From positions 21,633,501 to 21,697,500 of the forward strand of contig NC_135067.1 of the NCBI RefSeq assembly GCF_051401765.1: DNA of 64,000 nucleotides, written 5' to 3'. Shown piece after piece: positions 25,440-36,400 of the stretch. The DNA is from Calliopsis andreniformis (lineage: Eukaryota > Arthropoda > Insecta > Hymenoptera > Andrenidae). Each line of letters opens with the position of its first letter. The stretch's first letter is position 1. Under the pieces are notes generated by a model. That model had not been told where the DNA came from and did not search any database. It was given only the letters and a program-made list of their open reading frames with translations. The translations under genes and the position numbers were made by a program.

Positions 25440-26990
25440 GAATTCATGATAGTTTATTTAAATAAACCGCGTATCTTATGCAATGAGCATATCGATCTAT
25501 CGAAATTGTCATACTGCATGGAAAATGGCTGCCTGCAGGGCTTGAGCTAGTGGCCACAAAATATGTGTCTTTTTCTCGAAAAGCTGATCTAACGTTCTAA
25601 AAGAATCTCGTGAAAATATGGAAATAATTGAATACTATTAGCAAATAAGTTTATAAACTGTATCAATGATGTTGATATTTTGCAGGATACATAACCTATT
25701 ATTATCCTCTTTGAATAGTTTACGTGCGATATATTAAAACAGCCAATGCAGTAACTACTATTTCTCTCTATCAAAATAGTACTCTACAAATGCAGTTTAC
25801 AATATACTACTTAATGAAATAGAAGACTTTCTAAAAGTTCATTTGAATCACTATTGGACATTAATATATTTCTGCTATATTCTAGAATATGGTACGAAAA
25901 ATGCAGTGCATAATAGCATACTCTACACTATAATTACACGTAGAGGCTCTGTCATAGTGTTTAGAGAATGTCTACCATTCATAAGAGTATGATTCATGAA
26001 ATGCTTTATGAAGTTAAGAGTAAAATGAGAGCAACAAGTGTAGAACAGTTTGGAAACAATTGGAATGGCCATTAAACAATTTTCTTGAGGGTACAGCCAA
26101 TTACAGTACTAATTCCTAGATCTTCATCCATTACTATTAAATCAGAAGTATTGATAAACCAAGAAACCTCACAAAGTAGTCCCTCGCTCACATCCTGAAT
26201 ACTTTCACAATCAGAATTGCACAAGCAGCGTACGTGAACTCACGTCCATCCAACTCGATGGCGTGTCCAACTTTTTCAATAAACTGCCACCTTGAAGTTT
26301 AGCCTCATGCAGAGCAATCCGAGACTAGTTTAATTTCCCATGCAAATTGATACACCCACGCCCCGCTGTTAAACCCGTAATCGCGTGCAAAAATCTCCTC
26401 AACGAGCATCTAACTCGAGCATTAGAGTACCGACAGATCCAGCAGATCCACCATCCCGTCACTACACACAAAATCGTTGCGCAAGTTCATTATCACCGTC
26501 CCATTGTTGTGGCACAATAAACTAAATATTTCGGTGAACAGTAAAGGAAAATTTATCTAGGTGCAAGGTTGATAAGACCAACGCGTTCACACTTTTGTCG
26601 TGATAAGGTCGGAATGGCCGCCGCAAAAACGACCGCGACAGTGGTAGCACACGTCGAGTTGTGTATATCTATTGCGATTCGTACGTGAGCCAGGCTCGCG
26701 TGTGGTTGCGTGTGTGTGACCAGAAATACGCGTCGGGACGTATTCGCTTCGGCAGTCGATCGCGACGCGAGCAGAGGAACCTGCTCAGGTGTGCGTTCTC
26801 GCGCTTTTCCCTGTGCAACAAGTGCAATGCGAACCGCGGAACCGAACGTCTCATAAACACGTGCCATCGACGTTTCCTTCTCGTTCCTGCGAGCCGCTGC
26901 TCTCAATACCTGTGCGTACGATCACCCAGGACCACGCCACAGGGCTCGACAACTTTCCACAGTTACTTCTGCATTTCTTTCACGTTACAG
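25440..26990. other. Intergenic stretch between the peptide pair and Pvf
   Basis: AT-rich until about 26.2 kb, then more mixed. I see no third CPP-type cysteine peptide and no domain-bearing ORF. A pyrimidine-rich acceptor (TTTCTTTCACGTTACAG) ends at 26990, just before the first Pvf coding exon, so the Pvf gene probably has a 5' UTR intron and its transcription start lies in or left of this stretch. Confidence 0.5.
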
Positions 26991-27034
26991 TGGATATCGA
27001 AGAGGAGTCGACACGCCAACCCTGTTGTGCGAAC

Positions 27035-30000
27035 ATGTCGCGCCATTGGCGAATATTCATTCCCACGACCATTGGAGTGATATTAATTGTTGGATTAGCG
27101 GTAGCTCAAGACGCCTTCTCCAGCAACCCCAGCAATATCGTATTCCCTGGACCAACCACCTCACGAAATGAAAAATCTGAATCTACCCCGGCGAGCAAGC
27201 ACGAAAACAGCGAACTGTCGGTAAATCGATGTTGGTTTCGATAACACTGATCCAAATATGTGATAATCTGACGTTCCACAGTCTCTAAAGAACAGGTTCC
27301 TTCTCAAGCCCGAATGCCGTAACACTCCCACGTTTTCTCTAGATAAATAGTGTAATTACGTTATACCGTGTCGCGGAGATCGCAAAGAGGCACAATGCGC
27401 CGTGACGAAACTCGAAGACCGATCACCGTTCGCGCGCGAAATATTTTTAATTGTTTCGCAACCGTGCTAAAATCGTGCACAATTGCGCGTCCCGAGAAAA
27501 TCGTCGTATCGTTCGCGTTGGCAAATTACGTAGAAGTCAGTCATCCGTGTCGGTTTTGTCAGTCCCTCCCCACTCGCGAGCAACAACTGAAAAAACAGGT
27601 GGCAATTCGCTCTGCGGAGGTAGACACCTATAGGATCAATGAGATCGCGGTTGCTTTTTACGTAGACTTGGATGACGTCGAAGGCCGAATAACACTAATG
27701 TCAAGGATGCACCGAGACCGAGGTAGCAACCTCGCTATGCACGATACGATTAAAATGCTCGTCACAGTGTCCAGAGTTTGTTCTATAGGTAATTGATTAC
27801 ACGTCAGTCGGCGTTTGTGCAGATTCTTCGCCGATTACTCCGCGTCCGTTTATTATCGTCGACCCAACTAATCATAAAGATTGCTAATTGGATACTTCAG
27901 GAAAAGTAGTATCAATAACGTCGTAAAGAATCGCAAAATGAGTTAGTGAACATGGAGAAGATAGGTTTACGAGAACCGAGCATAGCGATTAAAAGGAGAG
28001 AGAAATTGAGGTTACGATTAATAAAACCTGCGTAGCGCGCGAGTTGCAAGGTGAGGCCTATTCACCTGACAAGGTCGGAGCAACCTTTATTTCACTAAGT
28101 TTACGTTCCGCCTGTCATAATGCAGTTATCGCTTCTCGAGTACACAGTCACAATGTGGTAACGCGATCGTAGAATCACGGTTGGGCGCCAGCTATTACGC
28201 ACGACCTTTCAAAGCCGTTGAAATCTCCAGGAACGTGGAGTAACAGTTCTTTGAAAGTACAACGTCTCGGGGAACACATTTCTCGGTTATGCTAATTACA
28301 GCGCGAGTAATCTGTCGATTAAAATGCTCAGCGTACCGCTATCGATTTTCCCTGCAACTGTAGAAACATCTCAGCTGACGCTCGGCAGATCTGAACGTTG
28401 TTTGTCCAAAGTGGGACGTCAACGATGATGAGGAAACGACTCAATCGGGTTTTATCGAGGAAAGTACATTAACACCGACGACGAGCTTCTTAGAAGTCGA
28501 TTCGTCGTTTGCTCGTTTTTCGGGTGTCTGTGCAAGATAGTGGCTTGTTGAGAACCTGTTCCAAGTCGAAGGGCGCACGTTTCAGATCCGGAGGAACGAG
28601 TCTGCATCGGTCCTGCTGAGTTAGGAGTCTCCTGACAGAAAAACACTTTTAGCGTTCTAAATATAGACTCCACGAAAGTGCAGATTTTTTACGGTTTCCC
28701 GGATGGTTGACCTGCAATCTGTTTGATAATCGCTTTAGTCACAAGAGTATCCGCGATCGAAGACGATGACTCACTTCGTCATTTACCGATACCGGGAATA
28801 CCCTGATAATTATGTGGATAGATGTACCGTTTGAACATGTTTTCGACTAATGATATCTGATCGCGTTCCTCCCGATCGTTTTGCAATTCAGATATCAGCG
28901 GAAAACCCAGGCCTCGTTTCCCGAATTTTTTGAAACTTTGAAACGAATGGTACACAACTAAATGCTCGTCTACAGATCCTCGCATAATTGAATAGCTCGC
29001 GATATGCATGACAAAACGTTGGAATGCTTAAACAAAACAGACTCAAAAGTCACTGATTAACGTGTTCTTTTTCTTAGGAAAAATTGTCTGCAACCGAAGG
29101 CTGAATACGAAGCAGGACTGGTTAACCGAGATATTAACGTGTACGGATGTAGAGATAAGTTTTTCTCACGAACACATATTTATTGTTCGTAGACTTGCTC
29201 CCGTAATCCACAATATCCGACACAACTGGAATCTAAACTTTATCGATTTATCATCGTAGATTAGATTGTAATTGTATCAAGATAAAGTTATTACATATTT
29301 AGAACACCCAAGAACGATCCAGAATTTTCTACTGATCGTGATACCTATACCAAGAATGTCCTTTTGTTTTTTCAGAAAACGCTGCAACTAGCCAAGAAAA
29401 TCAGTTCCTTCGATTCAATCGACGAGTTCCTGAGCATCACCCAAGGTTTTCAATTACGGACAGGTTTCACATTTGGCAGTGAGTTCTAAAATATTACTTA
29501 TTATCACACGAGATTCTCATTAAGAATTTATAGGAATTAATATCAGTAAGGAAAACCGGTTGGTTCCTAAGAGTCTAAGTTGAAAAAACATCGATAACTG
29601 CACAAGTACATATACCTTGTAAATTATACTTTATTTAACGTAAGGAGAGACTAAATTTTGTTACTTTCTAACGAAGTAAAAATTGTAACATTGTGTAATA
29701 CTGTGAGACAAAGAGAATTGTGCAGTACTAGCTGCTTATAAATTCTTCGATGTTTAATGAACAAATCATTGAAAATAAATCAACTGCAACCACAGTAAAT
29801 ATTGCTCGTGTAGGTAAACGAATTAAACGAAACGGTGTCGCTTGGTGATTTCATTGTTCAAACATCGTATGATCGCCCAATAAATTTTATGCGCGAAGAT
29901 TAAAACTAAAGCGTAAAAAATTATACTCAACAAAATAGAACTTCAAAATATGAAATCATAAAAAAATTTGACTCTAATATTCAATCACTGCTCTCTACTT

Positions 30001-32803
30001 TACAAGTATAAAACCAGCAAATATCATAGAACAACCGATAAAAATTAATTTTTACCAAAAATTTGCTAAATTCTGAAGAAATCTCGCAAAATTTATCACA
30101 GAAAAAGTGATAATAAATCATAACAAATAGCTATCTCAATAAAAAAACATAAGATATATGTATTCTATTCTAAACTTTGGTGTTTTCAAATTCATCCAAA
30201 AGATTTACTCTACACTTATTGTTACTCTCATATATGATCAAATGGATCTGATAATTAAAAACGAAGACTTTCTTATTCATATCTTCTCGATCAGTAGCTT
30301 TTGCGCGTGGTTTACTATATACGAGCTTATTTTTTACGTATTTTGGAGCAAATGTCGGTGTACAGGAATCTTTAAGTTCCAGTTCTAAACTTAAATTTTG
30401 CAAAAATTCCTTACGATCCTGGAAAAAGTCAACAGGTTTGAGGAAACCACCGAATTTGTTTGTATTCGGTACTAGCCTATTACTGATTTCGTTAATTTCC
30501 TCTAAACTGGGCAATCTGACTTTAGGCTGGAAAAAACGGATCGGTGTTTTTTTATTTTCTTGAGGTTCCTCCAAAACTGGTTGATCGGCCAAAGTAGAAT
30601 AGGCGATTTGCAATTTGCACGAACGTCTCCAAGTGTGAACTTTCGATGTTGCCGAGAAGTAAGCGTTCCGCGCATCTATAAGCGAAATGAACAGGTATTT
30701 TTATTAGATCATTAGAGAGGGTACCTAACTTGTTTCTTTAAGCTGAAAGTTGCAAATGAGCCCTTGCCTTCCTTCCAAAATTTCCGCGAAAATTCTATTT
30801 CACCGTTTGCTTCGACGTACTTAACCGAGCTTGTCTCAACGATAACAGGCCCATCTCCTTGACCGCACTCTCTCTTGATAACTTTGATAGTTGGTGCCAT
30901 TTCCTCTTCCAATTTTATCCTATTAATGCTTTGCTCGATCTCCTCTATGTTGGTGGACGAGATCTCAAGCTTGAAAAGATTGTTGAGATCACCCTCGCTC
31001 AAATCGTATGTCATATCCTCATCCGTCATCGTAATTCCCTTCGTATCGATATCGTTCTGATTAATATCTTTAACGACGTCACCCGTTGAGGACGATTCTT
31101 GAAGTGTTGTAATCTTGTTTTTTCCGCTATTATTCTTATCAATACCTGCTTTTAAGGATTCGTCTGTAGTACAGCTGTAATAGGAGCGGAACTTTTTCCT
31201 GCATAAAAATTCGAGATTACGATTGTAGGATTTGCTTTCTTCATAAAGGAAAAATGGAACCTTGGCAACCCTGTGATCGTTCTACATCCTCACCGATTTC
31301 GTTGTCTCTTTTTGTATTCGATACCAGTGCTCGGTACAATGTCCACGAATATGTGCCTACTGGTCACTTTGTGCGTCTCCATAAAGGCTGTCACGTTTCT
31401 TCTGCCTTTAATCTGTCTACCGAACCAATCGAGGACCACGTTCTCTGAAAGGCGGCTTTCTAACCCAGAAGCAAGGCCATCGACCAGTGCAAAATAATTG
31501 TTCGTGAATGAAATAGCTTGTACGCGTTCGTCCATCGTTCACCTAGAATCTAAAAGAACGAAGAACGTTTACGACGGAAAGTTTCCACCGTTTTCCTACA
31601 ATGAGCACGATATACCACAGAAACCACAATACGAAGATAATCGGATATAGTAACGTTCCTTGAAACTATTCGAAAAATAATAGATGAATCTATTTTATAA
31701 ATTAGAAAAAATAAAAGAACTTTAAATTTTTGAAAATTTAAAAATTTTAAAATTTGAAAATTCGAAAATTTAAAAATTCGAATATTTGAAAATTTAAAAA
31801 TTCGAAAATTTTTAAATTTTAAAATTCGAAAATACGAAAATTCGGAATTTCGAAAATTTTAAAAACTCGATGCAAAATTCGAAACTATTACCGAACATCT
31901 TCCGAAAACCAACATCGTAGGACGAGAGGGAAGTGGGTGAAGAGAAGGTCGTCTAATTCTACGGAGTTTTAGAAACGTTTCACAACCAACAATTCGGTTT
32001 CAGATCCAATAGAAGAGACCGAAGAACGATCAAACGCAGAGAAAGCGATTCCAGCTAAATGTATGCCGGAATTACAACCAGTTTCTCTGAATCTAGAGTC
32101 CGATCCATCCACCATGTATTTTCCCTCTTGTACGCGTATCAAGAGATGTGGTGGTTGTTGCAGCCACTCGCTGCTCTCCTGCCAACCGATTGCTTCAGAA
32201 TTTCGAAATTTTGAAGTAAGTTAAGAAGTAAATTTGTCACTGATAATGGCCACTCCCCAAAGGAATTAAAAATGACGAATCATTAAAGGTGGCGGTTATG
32301 TCGGTGACTAACACCGATGGATTCAGCTATAGGGGAAAACGCATCGTGCCGCTGGAGGAGCACACGAAATGTGTGTGTGACTGCAGAATTAAGGCGGAGG
32401 TAATTTGAGGACAGTCGATAATTGGGATCTTCCTTCTTAAACCGGTACAAGTCGGTTTGTGACCTATGTACCGCGCCTCGCCAACACTTTCGCGATGCAA
32501 TGCACTTTCCTTGCGTGAACGAAATCATTCAAGCATTTAGGAACTTTTGGTATTACAAAATTCTTCCTTTTTTCAATCATTTGTCCTGATCTTTTTTAGC
32601 ACTGCACCGAAAAACAGTCGTACGTGAAAGACGAGTGCAGATGCAGGTGCAACAACATCGACGAGGAAGATAAGTGCCGCAAGAACAATGAGACGAAGAT
32701 CTGGAATCCAGAGCTTTGTACCTGCCTTTGCAGAGACGAACAAGAATGCTCCACAGGGTTCTACTTCGACCAAAACGCGTGCAGGTGTGAGCGGAAAGAA
32801 TAG
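27035..32803 (+). CDS. Pvf: PDGF/VEGF-related growth factor (Pvf type), secreted ligand
   Basis: Five coding exons, 27035-27220, 29376-29478, 32004-32215, 32289-32399 and 32600-32803, join in frame to 271 residues. Residues 1-25 are a signal peptide (IFIPTTIGVILIVGLAVAQ), followed by a Ser/Thr-rich segment. The cystine-knot domain spans about 116-199, with Cys at 116, 139, 145, 148, 149, 156, 195 and 197; PSCTRIKRCGGCC fits the PDGF/VEGF signature except for Thr in place of Val. From 206 on, repeated CxCxC clusters (ECRCRCN, CTCLC, ACRC) resemble the C-terminal tail of VEGF-C/D and insect Pvf. Pvf ligands act outside the cell through the receptor tyrosine kinase Pvr in haemocyte migration and survival and in epithelial guidance. 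The intron 32216-32288 is only 73 bases and its acceptor has a weak pyrimidine tract. Which of the fly Pvf1-3 it matches best cannot be decided. The first exon is joined by phase and position, not by homology. Confidence 0.9.
30170..31535 (-). CDS. NTF2-like domain protein nested in the Pvf intron
   Basis: Three exons on the minus strand, 31535-31294, 31198-30768 and 30675-30170, give 392 residues. Exon 1 (residues 1-80) reads like the front of an NTF2-like fold: NYFALVDG, a long helix, then ENVVLDWFGR, IKGRRNVTAFM and SRHIFVDIVPS. An acidic, Ser/Asn-rich and probably disordered linker follows (about 85-225). The fold seems to resume with FSRKFWKED, a strand containing YFSATSKVHTWRRSC and KLQIAYSTL (about 235-275), ending in a basic, Pro-containing tail. 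NTF2-like folds serve in nuclear transport, mRNA export or as enzymes; I cannot name this one. Intron 1 has a GTGAGG donor. Intron 2 keeps the frame only with a GC donor (AAG|GCAAGG), a recognised minor class. The gene lies wholly within Pvf intron 2, antisense to it. Confidence 0.65.
30676..30767 (-). other. GC-AG intron of the nested NTF2-like gene
   Basis: On the minus strand the donor reads AAG|GCAAGG and the acceptor CGCTTATAG|AT. Using this GC donor joins exon 2 and the long exon 3 frame at an Asp codon. The nearby GT candidates (GTTAGG, GTACCC) put exon 3 in a frame that stops early. The intron is 92 bases long, within the usual size for insects. Confidence 0.6.
31719..31866. repeat. 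AAAATTCG/AAAATTTG low-complexity tract
   Basis: About 150 bases of AAAATTTG, AAAATTCG and related 8-9 base units, inside Pvf intron 2 and just upstream of the nested minus-strand gene. A very similar tract lies at 59.1 kb. Confidence 0.8.
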
Positions 32804-33237
32804 GGGGACTACTAAGGAAATAGGCGACTGTCTTCTCTCACTGCACGTTGCACTCTCGCATATCTTGTAAGCTGCACGCGGTGCACTGAATCTTTTCTTG
32901 GTTTTTTACAAACGTTTCACTTTTTATGCTTCATGCGCAAACTAATGATGTTTTTCTTGATTAACTCTTCTAAATGTAGACTGCATACTAACTATTACAC
33001 TTATGACACTATGTTACCACTTTAAAGTATTTTAATATTTCTTCATTTCTATCTTTCTTTACTTTTAAACTATCCAGGACTGTCAGACGTTTAAAACATT
33101 TGAAGCATGCGTTGCCTTCTTCAGGTTTATGGTTTTACGGGATCTATCCTGTGGTTTTTTTCAATATATGCTTCTTTCTATAATTTTGTAAGTTGAGGAG
33201 TGGTTTAAGATATTTAAAATTTGGAAATATCTTGTAG

Positions 33238-33400
33238 ATGTCGACAAGTGCCATTATCTAAGACGTGGATACAACTCACAAAAGGTACAGACTACAGATT
33301 TGGACAAACACAAAAACCAGATAATGTACCCCCTGTAATAATTGCATTAGATGCAGCAGACCCTAGAAGAAAACCTAAAGAGGATCCAGAATACAAATAA
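33238..33400 (+). CDS. Pvf: Alternative last coding exon of Pvf
   Basis: The sequence GCAG|GTGTGAG at 32784/32785 in the last Pvf exon is a good donor just before its stop. Splicing it to the acceptor TCTTGTAG ending at 33237 keeps the frame: Arg266 is completed, the CxC pair is preserved (CRCRQVPLSK), and 53 new residues run to TAA at 33398. The 319-residue form then has a basic, proline-rich end (DPRRKPKEDPEYK) in place of CERKE. An AATAAA overlaps the stop at 33396. Without splicing the protein ends at 32803. Both forms are inferred from sequence. Confidence 0.55.
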
Positions 33401-36400
33401 AGAAACTTCTAAATTAAATCATAAGACTTGCGAGATAGCTAGTTCAGAGGACATGCTTATAGCTCAACCCTCCACCTTTGTGCCATTTTATTATTACACA
33501 AAATGTATGATTACATAGTATTTGTTATATAGTATTAATTTGATATCAGAAAATATAAAGTCAGTATATTTTTGCATATCAAAACTTTGTGATATAAGGC
33601 AATATAATTATTTAAAATATAGCATTTATATTACTTTCTATTGAATTTATCTCAGAATGATTGTAATCAAAGACAATCTACACTTATAGATAAATTATAT
33701 GTGGCATTAAACATTACAATACTGGAAACGTAAGTGAATTTTTTGTTTATATTAATTTATATGAATTAGTTTGCTCTTATAATCGTTTGCTCTAAAACAA
33801 TCTGTATTTCATCTATTGTTAAACCTTATTAAAAATGATAGTCTAGGATATATAACCTCATTTTTATTTACCATATAAATTTTTTAAAATAAAAAATTTG
33901 AAATAGAAATCAATTAAGTATGCTAGAAGAACAATTAATGATATATGTAAACTGAGATTAGGAGATATTTGAAATCAGTTGAATAAAACATTGACTTACT
34001 AGTTGGAGACGCATAATCGACACTCGTCCACTCTTTCGCTATTACAGGTTAAAACGATTGTTCTATTATAAAGAAACACTATACTAATTTTTCATATACA
34101 CTGCTGTTAACATGGATTTGCACTTTTTAAAAAATACCACTTGAAAAAGCTTAAAATACCAATTATAGTTTTGAAATACACATAGCGACAAATGGCGCCA
34201 AAAATATTAAAACTACTGGAAGTACGAAGCAAAGCAACGCGAGCGCACATGATACATTTACACAATGAACGGCAAACTTCGATGTTACCAAGCATTTATA
34301 AACGAATATTTTGTTTAAAAATGTACTGAAGGACGCAGTACAGAAAATTATATTTCTTATTGAAGTAGAGCAAACGATAGCTGAGCAAACTATAAAATTA
34401 TTAACATAGAAATTTGTGTAACGTTTTGAGTTACCTGTTTGACTGTCTTTGAAATCGTAGAAACGTGAAAATCTTATTTGGCACTCCAAACCACGAAAGG
34501 TCACAATAACGACTGCCACACGAAATTTGAAATTTCAGGGTGTTATCACGGTCACAGTATTTAAAACAATATTTACGAAAAAACTTTGCCCTCGAGTCTG
34601 GCTCTAAATACAAAAAACCTTACCAACAACCGAGCACTGTATATGCGACTCCAGCGCTACCTAGTGACTCACAGTGAAATAAAATAACTTTACAGAAGAC
34701 CGCTAGATGTCGCGATATAAACCATTTCACGATTAAGCTTATTCAACCATTGCGTATTTGATTCGACCATTTTATGTATCGTATACTTACACACAATTGT
34801 ACTTCTACTTTGCTCTTTCGAACTGCAAGTTTACTATGCCAATATTCACTGTGCTGAAAATACAACTGTACATATTTCGCATCATACATGAGAAGTTAAA
34901 ATATTATTCCTCCTGATATATACATATGACCTATCAATTTTTATTGGAAAATCGTATACAGTTATTCAGTCTAATTAAACTCTCGAGCAATTACAGACAG
35001 GACTAGACGACTTTCCTAGCACACTATTTCAGGTCTAGAGACTCAGCAATCTTATTTTTCCGTAGACAGATCGCAGCCTCGACTTTCATCTCACAACTTC
35101 CCCATACCGAAGCCTAGAAAATAAGCCGAGCCATTAGAAGAGTTCTATTACTCGACTCCTGAACTCGACTTAGCATTAGAAATCTCCCTAAGCGAGTATC
35201 GCACGCGAAACATAATCCCGAACGAGCCTCGAATCGTCGAAACCGTCGTGCATCATGTATTTTATCGTGATCGAGCGAAGAGATAACGAGATCGTCGCGG
35301 AGAAAGGGTACGCGTATAAAGTTGCGTGCGCTGGCATCGCTCAGAGAGAGAGAGGGACGGGCGGCGGAGCGGGCGAGAGGTCGTTTTTTTTGCGCCACCC
35401 GTTATAATTGCCGGGGCCTTGTCACTTTTGCCGCAGTGAAGTATCTCGTCGGGACGTCGCCCCGTGACTCGGCCCTGCCCTTTGCTGCGACACGCGGCGG
35501 CTTCCTCAAAGAGATCGGTTCTGTTGAAGTCGCGGAGGAAGCGGAGCAGGAGAAGCGCTGGCGGTCGTGGACAGAGGAAACAAAGACGACGGGCGACTTC
35601 CGAGGCGATGTTCGCGGTGCTCGCGTCACGGAATTGTCGTCGGTCGTGGCACGTGAGCGGCTGAATTTGCGGAGCGCAAACACGTGCGGAGATAAACGCG
35701 TCATCCGTTAGTTGCTGCTCTCTGCGAAATGGATCGAGCCGCGGACAGCTCCAGAAACGCTGTGGGCTCCTCTAAAAATGAGATTTCCTATATGCAACTG
35801 TTGCGTATGCGAAATCCCAGCTTAAAAATATTCCTACGAATGATGGAAGGATTGCGAACGATACCGTTGGAAAGTGGCAGAGTTGTCGCGAACCGGTTGC
35901 TAAGGGACGCCAAAAATAACTCGGCCCGCGGAGGATTAATGTAATTACGCGAGTCGTAGAATCGAGTCGATGCGCGTCGATGGACGCTCGAAGGTAGAGA
36001 TCGTAATATTGATAGATAATTATATACGGCTAGGTGTCGAAAGCACCCACGAAGCGTTCGATGCAATTAAATCGCGTACGCTCTGCACGAATTCAATTTT
36101 TTGTCGAGTCGCGATGGACTCCGAGCTTAATTGCGTTCGGTAGCGAGGAAGATTTAAAATTCAAAAGGGAACAGTAGTGGGTCCAGAAAAAACCGGTACT
36201 TCGCCTACGTATTTTACGCCACTTTCTTGCGTGTACGCACGCGTGTATTACTGTCTCGCTTCATCACGCTCCTCCTCAAGGACTCCGTCGGAAGACCCGT
36301 CGTAGCCCGCCTGGCAGAGAGGCTCCGCGATCGTAACACGGTAGCCAACACGGTGGTAGGCTTAAATCATATTAAAGCGCGTCCAGGCACCGGGAACCGT

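Noticed and set aside
30712..31029. Exon 2 of the NTF2-like gene read through to its own stop as a separate protein
   Set aside because: The frame is already open upstream to the acceptor at 31199, and the GC donor joins it to the long exon 3 frame.
34540..34550. CAGGGTG near 34537 as another MITE end
   Set aside because: No TA-flanked inverted partner was found nearby.
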